NCBI RefSeq assembly: GCF_023091745.1
Contig: NC_068920.1
Location: forward strand, 122,420,622-122,484,621
Direction: 5' to 3'
Length of the DNA: 64,000 bases
Source of the DNA: Budorcas taxicolor
Taxonomy: Eukaryota > Chordata > Mammalia > Artiodactyla > Bovidae
The notes beneath the pieces were generated by a model. The model saw only the letters and a program-made list of their open reading frames with translations. It made no database searches and was not told where the DNA came from. The translations under genes and the position numbers were made by a program. Positions 25,601 to 40,600 of this stretch are shown here, in pieces; the stretch's first letter is position 1, and the number at the start of each line of letters is the position of its first letter.

Positions 25601-28600
25601 GGAAATGGAAACCCACTCCAGTACTCTTGCCTGGAAAATCCCATGGATGGAGGAGCCTGGCAGGCTTCAGTCCATGCGGTCACAAAGAGTCTGACACAAC
25701 TGAGTGACTTGACTTTATTTATGAGTAGTTACGCTTCTTTCACTTAGTGCTTCCTGTATCTGTCTAGTAGTTCCTCCACCCCTTAGCAGTGGACAGAATA
25801 TCGGTCTGTGGGTGTAGGTGTGTCTATATTAATGATAAAGCTGTGACATTGTTAAAATTATGAAAGTGAAAATAAACTTTTGGGGGGGGTGTTTTGATGC
25901 AGACAGCTTTACTAAACCGCCTGGAGCGAATTTTCGAAGCATGTTTTCCTTCCATATTTGTCCCTGATACTGAAGAAGAAGTTACTTCCCTGAAGCACTT
26001 GCTGGAAACAAGCACCTTGCCAATAAAAACAAGAGAGGCCTTAGCTGAAAGTGGGTAAGTAGTAGACACTTTTTAGATCTACTTGTATATTTGTTAGTTT
26101 GACTGTTCTAATTTATAAGGTTATCTAAGGTTATCTTAAACTGTTAAGGTTCTAAAACATTAACTTAAGTTTAAAAAATCATATTGTGCCTAAAGATGTA
26201 ATTAAAAAATCTCTCTACCTCTCCACTTTTGAGCTGTTTTTTAAAAAAAATTTCTAAAGCACTATTCTATCCAGTCAAATTTGTATATATTATTTTTTGA
26301 TTTCCTAGTATGATAGTACTCTTGCCTAGAAAATCCCATGGACAGAGGAGCCTGGTGGGCTGCAGTCCATGGGGTCGCTAAGAGTCGGACACAACCAAGC
26401 GACTTCACTTTCACTTTTCACTTTCATGCATTGGAGAAGGAAATGTCAACCCACTCCAGTGTTCTTTCCTGGAGAATCCCAGGGACGGGGGAGCCTGGTG
26501 GGCTGCCGTCTATGGGGTCGCATAGAGTCGGACACGACTGAAGTGACTTAGCAGCAGCAGCAGCAGCAGCAGTATAATAGATGAGAATTTAGATCTTACA
26601 TCTGCTGTTTTCCTCCCTTCATCTTCCCAGTACACTTATGTCATAGCTTTTGGTTAAATTGTTATTTGGTATTTTCGTTATTATGATCATGTAAATAATG
26701 TTCACAGCTAAGCCACTATTTCTTTTACAGTACACTTTTTTCCTGGATTTAATGATTTCCCCTTTTTTTTTAAACTCACTAAATCTGTCCCTACCCTCGA
26801 ATAGCCTGTTCATACAACCTTACTTGTGATAAGACCTATCAAACTGGCCAATCCATTTTTTCACCTGGAGTGTTCCATCTTCCAGTTCCTTCCAATCTGA
26901 AATAGATCAGTCTAGGTGTCCTATCACACGTTGTCTTGGAACTTCCCTTCAGTTAAATCCCATTTTGGTGAAGCACATCCTCTGATAGCCTCCTTGGGGG
27001 GTAGGTGGGGGTGGGTAGTGAAGAAAAGGTTCCCAGGAAGTAAAATTTTACCTTATTCTACCCCCACTTCACATTTATAATTTAGAGTCTTTCATTGCTG
27101 GTGTTTTGATGTTTTACAGTGAAATATCTTGGTGTGGGTCTTTTTTCATTCATCTGACTGAGTACTAGGCACAACCTTTCAATCAGGAAGCTTCTGTTCT
27201 TCAGCACTGAGCAGTTGTCTTACAATGCCAGCTACCTTCCCTCCAGTGCCTCTGTTTTCTTTCCGAAACTGCTATTAAATTTTAGATGTTAGAGGGTCTA
27301 GATTGACTTTCTAATTTTAATTTCAAAGTTATTCCTAGATGTTTCTCTTATATTTCATTACTCACCACCTCTGGAGGCAGTATTTTGTAATTTCATTTAA
27401 GATGAATATTATTTTTGCTTCTTGACTTTTGTTTTGGGGTGATTTCTGAGAATAAAAGGAGATAAAAAGATTGATGTTTTGCCATCTTGAAACCATTTAG
27501 ATATGTTTTTTAAAAATATGCTATCTGTACAGACAGTTCATATTCTTAGACCCAAGAGATTCAGTCTAAGGAAATAACAAAATTCTACACTAACACACTG
27601 CAAAATACAGGAAGATATTCTTGCCTGACTAGCAATTGGAGCCAACAGTAAAAACAACTTAATTAAAACTGTAGGATTGTGGCTAAATAAATGATGACAC
27701 ATCTGTCTAATAGGACATAATAAACTATTGAAAAAGGTATGTATGTAGATAAGGAAATGCTTAAAGTCTGAAAAAAGAATACAGAATTTTTTGTATACTG
27801 TAATTGCAACTGTGTGTGAGGGGGTCAGGACTCAAGGAGAAAACATTAAATAGCTGTAGTAAGATGGTGAAGTGCTCAGTGATTTCTATCCTCCTCTTAA
27901 ATGCTTTTGTTTTAAAATTAGAGAAGAATAACATACAGGCTAAATTTTTGCTTGTTTCAGATGAGTTTAATTTAGTTACTTTCCTAATGACTAAATGTTG
28001 GCTGTTGATTTCATTCAGGTAATTAGGTATATATATATTCATGTTAGACACAAGATTAATTGGAATGTATAATATTTTATAGTCACTTTAAAAGTAGAAT
28101 TCATGGTGAAAGCTACTGAGTAACCCATTGTTGGTGGCTTCATTGTGTTGTGACCTTTGCAGGGAACTGCTGGATGTGTGGACCGAACTACAGGACGTCC
28201 ATGATGCACATGGCTTGAGATATCAGTGGGGTGGCTCCCATAGCAACAAGAAACTTTTATGCTCCCTGGGAATAGACACCCGAAACATTGTAAGTTTATT
28301 AGTACCTTAGAAAATCCTTTAATCAACTTATGGATGTTTTTAAATTCTTTCACACCTCTGTACAAATTATGACAAACTAGTTTCTCAGAAAAATAGATAC
28401 TCGTTTGTTTAAGTGTTCATTTATTTTAAATATGCCAACTTCTAAATGTAAATCTATCTAGATTTTTCTCTGAAATTTCTTATCTTTAGAAAGAGATGTT
28501 TTCGTGTTTTTGCTTAACTATGAGATGAAGGAATTGGACTAGGGTATCAAAACTATAACCCCATAAGGGCAATTTAACAATTTCTTCAGTTTTTCACTCA

Positions 28601-31600
28601 GTGTATATAATAAAGCGTTACAAGAGTATTTCGGAAACTGTTTCATTGTATGACAAATCATTCTCTAAATACATATTCTTTCTCTCTAACATACATATGT
28701 AGCTCTTCACGGGCAATAAGAAGCAACCTGTTATAGTGCCCATGTATGCAGCAGGATTGGTAAGTACCATGATGCTTTTGCACGTATTTATTATTGTTGC
28801 ATTTATTCTGTAAAATCATCTTACATAGCATGACATGGAAAGTGTATTTTAAGATATGGTATGGGACCATTAAGAGAATAAATAAAATAATATCCTTTTT
28901 TGAGCTCATAAATCCCTTCAAGTCTTGATCTGAAGACATTTTTCTGTATTTTATCTATTATAGACACTTTTAGTACTACTAGTGTTTATAATAGTAGTAT
29001 AACGGAGAAGGCGATGGCACCCCACTCCAGTACTCTTGCCTGGAAAATCCCATGGATGGAGGAGCCTGGTAGGCTGCAGTCCATGGGGTCGTTAAGGGTC
29101 AGACACAACTGAGCGACTTCACTTTCACTTTTCACTTTCACGCATTGGAGAAGGAAGTGGCAACCCACTCCAGTGTTCTTGCCTGGAGAATCCCAGGGAC
29201 GGGGGAGCCGGGTGGGCTGCCATCTATGGGGTCGCACAGAGTCGGACACGACTGAAGCGACTTAGCAGCAGCAGTGTTTATAACTTTTGTAAAATTCACC
29301 TTTGGAAGTCTCTCTCTTTTAATTTGCTTTTAAAAAGAAGAAACTGAAGTATCTGAAGCCTTAGATATCATTTGTTTAAATGCATTTCTGATTATTTTTA
29401 AATAATGCAATGTTGAAGCCATGGATATATACAAAAGGTTGGAGACAGCAAATTATAACAAATGAAAATGAGTCAGGACCCATAATTGGGCCTTAGTTTT
29501 TCCATTAATGTTTTAAACATGTTAAATTTTGTTTTTTCAGATATGCCAGGTAGTCCAGGAAAACTGAGGAATTTTCATTCTGTATCTTATCAAGACTCAA
29601 TCACATTTTAAAGTTTGATGTGTTGGTGGGTTTTGGCATGTCTTTGAGTTATTGGTGGATAAAAATGTCCTGTCTATTAAACTAAAAATATTTAAAAATT
29701 TTTTCACCAATAACTTGAAAATAAGGAGAAAAATACTGTGTTTAAGAAAGAAAAAAAACCCTAAGGAACACTTGGTATGGAATTTAAAATAAAAACCCTT
29801 TATGTGCATGTGAAAATGAATTTGCTGTGGAACTTGACCTTATTTTAATCTGCAAACTTCTCTATGAATAAGCTCTAATTATTGTTACTGAACTGAAATT
29901 TTGCTTTGTTTTGTTTTTATTGGTTTGTTTTGTGAGATTGGACAAAAGCTTCTTTGTTTGAGCTTTTTTTAAAAATCAATTTCTGCTCCTTTGTGAATGG
30001 TTATCTTGTATTTTCAAAACACCTTGATCATCCCTATTTTCTTTTATGTTGTAGGTAAATGTAGTCCATAATGTTTCTAACTTTTAGGTTATTTGGATCT
30101 CTTTTCTCAAGATGTAGCTTTCTAGAGATTGTTAGTGCTGTTAATTGTCACATTCTACATAGGAAGTAGGAATTTAATTTGTGGGCACTTTCATTCTGCA
30201 TGTTGGGGGCAGTAACCTATTTAATGCTTCTATGTTAGACTCAGCACATTAGGCAATTTTTTACGTTTTATGAAGAGTTAAAGACTCATATCTATGCTTT
30301 TTTCCTCTCTCTTAATTACAGCCTTTTATTAGTAATGTAGTTTTACCATTTTTGTAAGCTTTTAATACCAAAGTTGTTTTAGTGATTATATCCTCTCCTC
30401 CTCCCTCTTTTTGATGCCTTACATTTAGAAGCATTCTTTTTCATATCTGGTTTATCTGATTTCAAATTTTAATGATACCTGAATTTTCTCCATAGTGCTT
30501 TACACACATGAGATGTTCAATATCTTTTTATCTCATCTGGAGGAATAGTACCTGAAGTAGTCATTTAAGTCACTGGTTCTGAGACTTTGATGTGCATTAG
30601 AATTGCTTGGAAGACTTGTTTAAAACACAGAATGCTAGTCACCACCCCCATAGTTTCTTATTCAGTGGGTCTGGGGTAGGAGAAGTTCCCAGATGATAGA
30701 GGAGCTACTGATGGGGACCGCTTTGAGAACCACTGGCTTTAGGGAGATTTCACATTAGAAAAGTTGGCTAAGACTAGTAATGGTTTACCAAACGCATGGA
30801 GTCTTTCTAGAAGGGCACACACCTTTATAATGTATATGACATTGAATCAGACCATGAATTTATTTTCACTTTTCAAGATGCTAGATTAAAGCCTTTCACG
30901 TGTACTGTTGTTAAGAACTATTGATATATATGTAAATTATTTATTTTAGCTTATGCTCAATTTTATGAAAGTAGGGGGATTCTCCTGAAAACTTTGTTTT
31001 GAGAAATGTATAGATTCCAACTATAAGATTGTTAGACTTAGCAGCTTCCCTGCCCCCCACCGCAGCCCTCCCCTCGTAAAAGGAGACTTTTATCTGGTTG
31101 ATAACTGTTCAAGAGTTTGTCAAGTTATTATTCTAAAATTTGTAAAAGCTTGGGCCTTCTTTCATGCCAATAACTTGGCGTGAAAATAACACATTATTTT
31201 TAGTGTTTGGTAGAACACAGATACAAAGTGCTGATTTTTTTTTCTTCTTTGTTTCTACACCCATCTTGAATGTCTCTCTTACTGAAAGAGTGTGATAAAT
31301 ACGTAACATGCCTAGTGGAACATATAAGAGGTTTTCCCCTCTGAAATGACTGTGAGGCTCCCATCCTGTAGTGAGCAAGGATCAGACAACTAAATTCACG
31401 TTGTAGCATAGGGATGTCATCACACTATATGGTGTGTTTTAGAATCCACTCCCACCTCTCTAAGTACCACCATGGTGTAATGTGTATGAAGAGTGCCCTT
31501 TCCTGGAGTTTTATGTCTGAAACATCAGAACAGTATTGCATTCTCAACACATGGATGTAATACACTGTTTTGCTTGCCGCTTCCCTTCCCCCACCATTCC

Positions 31601-34600
31601 ATGTGTTTGTGCATTTGTGTGACAGTGATAACCAGGCACTCTAAAGCAAATCCAGTTTAAATTACAAGGTCTTGTTTCAAAAAGTTTGGATTACAAAGGT
31701 ATTATTATGAAATATTTCCCATTAGAGTGCTGTAAGATTTTCACTAAACAAAACTTAAGACTAGTTCCTTTTTGTCTTTAGTACTTTCCAAATGACCTGT
31801 GTGCTTTCTGCTTTCTGCTAAATTAACTTTCTTGTGAAGTTTATGGGCCAATCCTTCCCCCAACTAATAGCTAATATGCCTTTTTCAGGGTATGTTAGAG
31901 CCCACCAAGGAACCACTGAAACCACTATCTGCTGCAGAAAAAATCGCTTCCATCGGTCAGAGCACCACTATGTCACCAGAGATGAACACATGTACATCTG
32001 ACCAATTCCAGGTAAAAATATCTGGATGTATATAGATACATTTATGCATGTATGTACACATATGTCCACATACATTGTTGTTTTCCTTAATATATAACTT
32101 TTCATTTAAAAAATATTTTTAAATTTTAGTTTCATGATAGATGTGATTTCAGTTCTTATTGACATCCTTTGAAATACAATGAGAAAATTCTCTTTAATTT
32201 TAAAAAATAGAAAAGACAGTTTGAGAACTGTCTGATTATGGGTAAGTCCTTTAAACCTATCTAGGCCTTAGTCTTTTTACCTGTAAAATAAAAACTTTGA
32301 AGCAAGCAAAAAATCACTTACAACTGGTACATTTTATGATCTATTACTGACACATAAATCTGGTAAGTGCTGGATTTTCAAAAAAAAGAAAACATTGCAT
32401 TATACCAGCTCTTCAAGTCTGCCATTATGTGTTTTTCCTGAAGCTTGCAAAAATTTTATAAAGTTATAAAATTTAGGTGTGTTATTATATCAATAACTGT
32501 TGTTTTAAGAGTTTGAATAAAGCTGTTAAGTTGAAAATGATACAGCCTTTAACAAAATATTGTATAGATTAAGAAAAAAAGAAGGCTCTCTTACCCTTCT
32601 TACCCTTTACTTCTTTGGCACATTTAAGCACAAATCATATTTCAGTCCAATATATTTAATATTAAAGCCCTTCCTCTCACTTTTTTCCTGGGAGAACATA
32701 GCTTACTTGGTTTGCTTACTTTTTTGACATCAAGTTAGCAACTGACTCAGTGCAGGTTAAAATTGTTTTTTAAAATATTAGTATTCTTAATGAACATTAC
32801 CATTTCTAAAATATATTCTTGCTGTGTTTGTCATTTCTTAACCGTAAATATCATCACTAATTATGTCTTAACACAAAAATGCATGTTTGGACACCCTTTC
32901 CCAAGATGTGTTCCACTGAACACTAATCCCCAGAATTGCTTCACTAAAGAACGGTTCCAAAGTGAGATCGGAAAATGTTTCGTATCAAACCCTAAACAGC
33001 CTTTGAAGGTTCACAACGCATATATTAAGGACTGAAAAATCCTGCAGTGAATAATGTTATTTAATTTTATTTCATTTCTCAAATTTACTTGGCCATAGAA
33101 CCCTTTTCTGTAGGGATCAAGGAAGAAGAGTTTATAACACCTGTAGAACTAGTATTTTGAAGAACATACTTTAGCAAATGATTTTGTAAAGCAGGGTCCT
33201 GCCTTTTCAGGTGTGTTTCAAGAAACATGTAATATTACTGCTGTGTACCACTGTGGTTTATACTTGAGCTTAGCTTCAACGTCGCTCAAACCAGTTTATT
33301 ACTATCACTGAATTCGTGGGCATGGAGACCTAATGCATAAAATGCCTGGCCTTATTGATTGGGCAACAGGCAAGGTGCCTTGGGCAAAATGTCTCAGTAG
33401 CCTGAATCTGTCCTTGGCTCTCTTCCTTTCATTGGCTATATATTGCCCTCTGGCTATCAGCTATTCTCACAAGCCTGCCATGTCTGTGCAGATTCCAGAA
33501 TTATAGCACATTCTCGCTTCTGCCTCAGTCAGCATTCTTATTCCTACAGTGCTAGGTGTTAGGAAAATAATTTGACTAACTGCCCGGTATGTTTTCTGGA
33601 AATGGAGCTGTTCTTAATTTGAGCCATTTGTTGTTATTTTTCCTTGCCTCTTCTCCTCCATCCAACCATTTCCATGTATTACAACCCCATAAGCTATTGC
33701 TTATTTTATTAGTTAGCTGTCACCTGTCACTTTTGCCTAGTCATACCTCCATATAATTTAATTATAGACTTGATTAAAAGTCTAGATAACCTAATAAAAA
33801 GCATGTGTGTTAATTTAATGGAAGATTTTTAGTAGAAATCAACGTGTATTAATTTGATGGCGATTAGTTGCAGCTCCACAAGGATTCAGCTGCTGCCATC
33901 TCTATACATACATACAGACCTCTATGTACTTGTACTCAAAGGACTGTCTCCCTAGTTATAAGCAAGTATGGGAATTTTCAGTGTCACTGAAGCATATCTA
34001 ACTTTTTTGCTGGAAGATGGAACTTGGTCTCTTGCTATTTATATTTTTTAAAAGCTCTTTTTAATCAAGTACTTCCTTTTATTCTGTTTCATGTACACAT
34101 TTCCCTTTTTTAAAAATACACATCTATTGAATTAACAAGTTTATTCTATACTTTTTATGGTATTTTGTGATGCTCATTGGCTTTAGTTTTTAGGCTTTGG
34201 AAAACCAATGAAAACAGTATTTCCCAATGGAAGTTCAAAGTTATTTCTGAATTGACTTGAGCCTATGTAGGTCTGCTTTCTAACATTCAAACTGAAGATT
34301 TCAGCATGCATATCAATTTTGTGCTGAGATGCCTGACCTCCATCACTAAATTACATGCTCTTTGCTTGGCTCCATACTTTTGATTAAGGTTAACATACTC
34401 AGCAAACATCTGAAATACATTCTAAAGGTTCTCCATATAAAGTGTATTTCTTACCACTCTTCCTAAGCATACAGTGTATTTATTATTTTTCACATAACAT
34501 TTTGGCTATTCAGTCTTCCTCCTAATGATAATTTTCGGGTGAAACAACCATAAACATTAGTGCTAGAAGCTTAGCAAAATGTGTCAGCAAAAACCTGTTC

Positions 34601-37600
34601 ATACCTGAATTTTTTTCCCCAAAAAAGCATGTGGCAAACCTTCCTTCTATGTTTTGGCATCCTGGAACAGTGACTTTCAAACTTAGCATAGTGGCATAAT
34701 TCTCGTTATGACTGCATGCTTTTTGATCTGTCTTTTCTATTTCAGTTTGGTAGCCACTAAATTTCTGTCTTTTATTTCAAATGAGTGTGTACTCATCAGT
34801 CTTTTTGCCATTACATCTCTTGTTTAGACATTCAGTATTTTACTGATATCTGTTAATGTGGGTTTTTTTTAAAAAGATAATTTTACCTGGGGGAAAAAAG
34901 ACAGTTTACAGATAAAAAGCATGTAGTGATACTTTTTGTTGTTGTTGACATCTTTTTTCACTGAATTTCAAGGTCACACCAATCACAGTGCCATACTGAT
35001 TCCCTCTTAGTAAGGTTAGGATGTTAACCATACTTTATTCACTGCCAAGTGGAGTCAGCTCTCTGGCTAGCAGTTATCCAGCTGGTTACCACCAGCAAAT
35101 TTCATCTCTTAGGCTGCTTTATGTTGCTATTTCAGTTGTGAATCAGAATTTTAGAGTTAGAAGAAAGAAAAAAATGACAGTCTAGCTCTGTACTCTCGTT
35201 TTACAATTAGAAAACATATTTGGAAAGACTAAGTAATTTACCTAAAATCACGTCAGTGCTGTACATAGGACTAGAACCAAAGTCTCCTGTCTCTAGCCTT
35301 TTCTTCCCCCTCTTTTTATTATGAACTTGTCTGCTTTCGTCTCTGCAGTAATCATTCATGCCACATAAAGTTGTTTTTAAATGTTTCATTCTAGTGCTTT
35401 CTCTTTGAGTTGCCTGCTTGTCAGTGCCACTAGTTAACCTGTAATTATTTAGGTATCTGTTTTTCATCTGTCTCAATTCCACTAAATTTTGATTCATAAT
35501 TTAGTACCTCTTTATTATAATATTGGTTATATCTTCAAAATGCCATACATGTCTGTGAAAAGTAAGATTCCAAAAAATCATTGAAATATTTTAAAACATC
35601 CAGGTTCTTGACATCGTTTAGATAAAACATGTTAATGAAAGAGCTTTGCTTCACTTTACCCAGCAATTTTGTTATTACATAAATCTGAGTTTTGTCCATC
35701 TAGTCAGTATTGAATAGTTCTAAAGGTTTTCCTGATTGAGAAGTAGAATAAGTTGAATCTGTTGGAATACCTAGAGCTTTTTGTTTGTTTTTGAGCTCAG
35801 CCAAAGAAGATCTTTTATAACTGTTATTTATCAGTCTTGCAGGTAGGTTATGAACTAGATTTTCACCAGGATTTTTAAAACTTTTATTTGAAACAATTAC
35901 AGATTACAGGAAGTTGCAAAGATCATACAGAAGAGGTGCCTTGTATCTTCACCAGTTTTCCCCACAATCACATTTTACATAATTATAGAATAATATCAAA
36001 ACTGAGAATATGACATTTGCTCGATATGTGTGTGTGGTTCTGTGCTATTTTTTCATGTGACCACCACCACAGTCAAGATACAGCATTCTTCCGTCTCCCT
36101 CACCAGCCCCCCATTCCACCTCTCTCTCATCCTGGCTGCCACTATCACCAGTATTTTATTTTGTTTATATCTCCAGGCCTGACTTGATATGGGGGAGACC
36201 AAATGCTTATAGTAACATGCCCATCATTGGTTATCAAAGCAATTGTATTCTAATACCATGGGGTTAGTCTGTCATAATTAGCCAATTCACGTTCCTTTCC
36301 TACAGGGAACAGTGTCTTTGTCTACAGAGAAAAAATGATTATAAAGTTTTAATAAGTGCCTACCTTACAGTGAGCAAAACAAAAAAAGATGATAACATAT
36401 TGATAGTAAGAGTCTAGTAAAAGGTTATTTCAATAAGTGTTGCCAATACCAGCCCCAAAATAAGAGAAGAAAATGCTTTTTTTTTTCCCCTGTCAGGAAT
36501 ATTCTTAAAGCGTGGATCATTTTTTTTAATGTTTTGTACTACTTTCCATCTTATATTTATCATTTGCTTATTTTATCTTTATGTGTTTGGCAGTTAACAG
36601 AGTTTTTAAACATAGAATATTCAAATAAGTTCTGAGTATACTTTTCAGTACATTATTTTAAAAATTAAATTCTAATACTGATTATAAGTAATTTCTAAAT
36701 TAGAGGTTATAAGTCTTTTTAAAAAATTTGTATATATATAAGGAAACCAAATAAACTAACATCCATGTTTATGCAGCTAGTTACTTAGTCCTTAATAACC
36801 CAGCTTGCCTCCAATTCAGTATGCTGCCTTCTCTGTTGCCTTGTATTATCTATTAAGAAATTGTATGTGGCTAATCATTTAAAATAAAATAGATCACTCT
36901 TTAGTGAAAACAGATCAGTGAGGTTTTCAAGCCAGTAGTTTAAATTATGATTGGAGAATAGATTGAAATCTTGATATAGAATTAGTCTATAAACTTCTGT
37001 TTGAAAACTTAAGATAATTCCATTTCTCAGATACACCATTTTTTAATGGTGTATCTGAGTACGGTCAGATACACAGTACAGTCAACAAGCTGTACTGCTT
37101 ATAAATTTTGCAATTTCAGTGTATGTTAATATTTGTAGATAACCTTCTGAAATTGTAAATTATCCCAACTTTGTCTTTAGGTATTTTATTGCCTAATGAT
37201 CTTGCTATAATAGTGTTTTGTTCTGTTTTTAAGGATTCTTTATGTTGCTACAACCTATACTGATTAATTTTGATTTTTTGGTTTTCAACTCTAGGAGTCT
37301 CTACCACCCGTCCAGTTTGACTGGAGTAGCAGTGGCCTTACTAACCCTTTAGATGGTACGTCTCTCCGTAGAGCCTCTAGCGCCAGAGCTAGAGTTAAGA
37401 AAGCTACAAAGTTCAGACAGACTTCTCTCTGCTGATTTCCATTTTTGTTTGAACATAACTTCTTATCTTTGGAAATTCAGGCTTTCTTTCTGAATAGTAA
37501 TTGCTCAAGAAACCAGCCGTTACTATTATTAACATTATTAATGTCCATATATAAGTAGTAGTAACCAGATAAAATTTGAGTTTCTTTTTATCTTAAGTCA

Positions 37601-40600
37601 AAGATAAGCTTCTTTATTTCTCACAAATATCTAGGTAGTTTAAATAACATTTTAGGTGGACCAATTTATTTGAATTTTTTTTCTGTAGTTTTAGTTTATG
37701 GAATTTTCTTGGATGCCAAGTCTTGTGTCTAGAGGCTGCTTTAAAGCACAAAGCACAATTATTTAACCAAAAACAATGTGCAAATAGATGCATATTTATT
37801 GACTCAAAGTAGTTTTCAGACTTAATCATATTTTATAGAGCACTTGTATGCAAATGAAAAATGAATGATTTTCATGCTCCTTTTCTAAAACTTTGCTCAA
37901 AATACTAGTAGGTAGTTCCAGAAATAATTGGTTTCTCCTGTGGCTTTAAAAGAAAATCCTGAGAAAGGATTAACTTATTCTAATAAGGTGGGGTCTTTTA
38001 ATAACACAAAATACTAGGTTTCCTGTGTGTTGATATCACAAGTTTTAATCGGACTCTAAAGTAGAATTATTCTTAGTCCTTATACTTCGTAAGTTGTTTG
38101 AGCCATGGTCTGAAACACCTGTTACTCCGATCAGCTCTGCCTTAGAGTAGGGGATCCTAGGGTATCTGGAAAGCATCCAATTGAATAACAGCACTGAAGG
38201 AAAGCCTGGATGCACCTTTTGCTGTTGTCTGGTGTCCTATTCAGTCAAATCATCGTGCTTTTTATTAACAACTTCTTTAAAAATGTATACTATTTCTGAT
38301 TACTGTTTCAGAGTTAAAGGGGAACAGTACAGCTTGTGGTTGCACATCAGGGTAGGGCAGTTATGACATTTCTATTACCTTATTTTATTTTAAACTAAGT
38401 TAATGTATTGGTGTGTGTCCTGAAACCGACAACTTTGTCACTTTTAAAATCATTCATTAGAAACCAACACTACTAACATAAAAGATTGATTTGGGCATAT
38501 ACAGTGATTTAATGTTGGGTTGAGATTAAAGTATTGTTTCCCTTTAACGGGTACACTTTCCCCCTTGGTCTTTCTGGTATGGCTTCAAGTTTCGATTGAA
38601 AGAACTGAACTCCTAACTAAAACCTTACTAAGTGTTAAATTATTTACATTGTACATGAGAAAATGTACATTGAATTAAACTGTTACTTTAGAAATGTCCT
38701 TAGCAATGAAAAACTAATACTGTACACATTGTTTTAATGTTGATTTTAAAATGTGTAATGACTACTAATTATAACCTGCATGTTCAAGTGTGTGTCTTAC
38801 CCCTTTTTACACATAACCCCTCCTCCCTTGGCTTACCTTCTGTGTGGCTGCCTACCAACACGGTCACTGAATTTCAAGCTAGTGGAGGTTCCACTCTTCT
38901 GAACCTTGATTTCTTTGGGCCCGTGGATGACAGTAGCTCTAGCAGCAGCACCACAATCCCAGGTCAGCAGAGTGTTAAAACCACAATTCTAGTATATTTA
39001 CTAAAAGCATGACCACATCACTTGACTTTCCTATAAACAAGGAAACAAATAGATTGTATTCTCTGTAATGTCTTTCTAATACTTTTCTTTCATCTATCTA
39101 CTGTTATTTTCTAGTATCTGACTATAACAAGTGACTTATATGAGAAATGTATTTTAAGGAAAGATTTGTTAGAATGTAATAGTCAGAGCTGAAAGTAGTT
39201 TCTAGATATAAAACAGCCCTAATGTCTTTTACACAGTTAAAGGCAGGGTGGTTTTTTTTTCCCTGTAAATAGAAAATGTGATCTTTTATATGCTTATTTT
39301 TTAAAGCATATTCTACAAAGCCATTTGAAAAAATACAAATTTAGATATATAAGAATATTTTAGTACACAGTGACATTATAGTGTCTGTGATAATAGAACC
39401 TTTACAGATTCTAGCATTCAATTAGTATTTATTAATGCTGCTAAATGTATAATTAGGTTCCAAAATGTTGGAGTCTAGCACTCAGTTATATAGTCCCACA
39501 TAGAATTATTACTGTTTTTATGTAGCTCTTGAATAGAAAGCTTACTGTTAGTTTTCCATGGAGGGGAAAAAAAAAATGTTAAGGGTGATAGTAGAAAATA
39601 ATTGCTGTGAGATACTAAAAGCTAGAAATTAAAACTTATTGGAGTGCCTGTTAATGTTCAGCCTGGCAAAAGTTCAGTTCATTGACCCAAGGACTAATGT
39701 ACTTTGTCATTTTCTAACTGAATAAAAAATTAAAATATAATGGCATTTTTATGTTTATATTTTATTTAATATGATTTTAATGACTCTCTGTCATCCCTAC
39801 TTGTGCTCTGGTAGTCACACCTTTTGATCACCAGACAGCTGTTACAGTGCCCTGTAGATGGTGATGCCCAGAATGCCTAGTGAGGGTCCCTCTCAGTCCT
39901 TACTAGGATCAGGTAGATAGCCAGCCTGGTTCCTGAGAATTTGCTGGTTTTGTTCTATTCAACTAGATAACCCTGCCACCCACTTCTAGCAGTTCAGGAG
40001 CTATAATGGGAAATGGGGGAGGCTAAGAGAACAATCAGCTAAGGGTGAGGCTGGGACCCAGGATGCCCATCTCCAAGTCTGGTTATGGAAATATGATTGT
40101 ATTATAAGGATGTTCCAAGGCTGTTTTGTAGAATGACTGGATTCCTCTAATCTAATCCCCTGGTTATCATTTTCATTGTTTCCAAGATTTTATAAGCATA
40201 TAAGAAACTAATCTGTGTCTGGTTTTAACTTCAATATGGTATTTCACTATTTAAATTACATCTAAATACATATGAGCTGTGGAATGACCTGGATGAGTAG
40301 TTTTTAATACTTAATGGGGGGGGTAGGGGAACCAAAAAACTTGTGTATCAGTTTCCTTATTACTATAATCCCAAGAATGAAGTCAGTTCAATTCAGTCAC
40401 TCAGTCGTGTCCAACTCTTTGCAACCCCATGAACCGCAGCACACCAGGCCTCCCTGTCCATCACCAACCAAACTCCTATTTTTAATTTGCTCTCAGCTTT
40501 GTTTTGTCATGAACTGTATGATAACTTAAATGAGGTCACTATTTTTGGATGCCTAAAAACCTGGTTTAAATTTAACTTTTGGTTACATTTCAAACTCAGT

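Noticed and set aside
32763..33035. 90-codon frame in intron 6
   Set aside because: It overlaps a likely DNA-transposon relic and has no splice or domain support.
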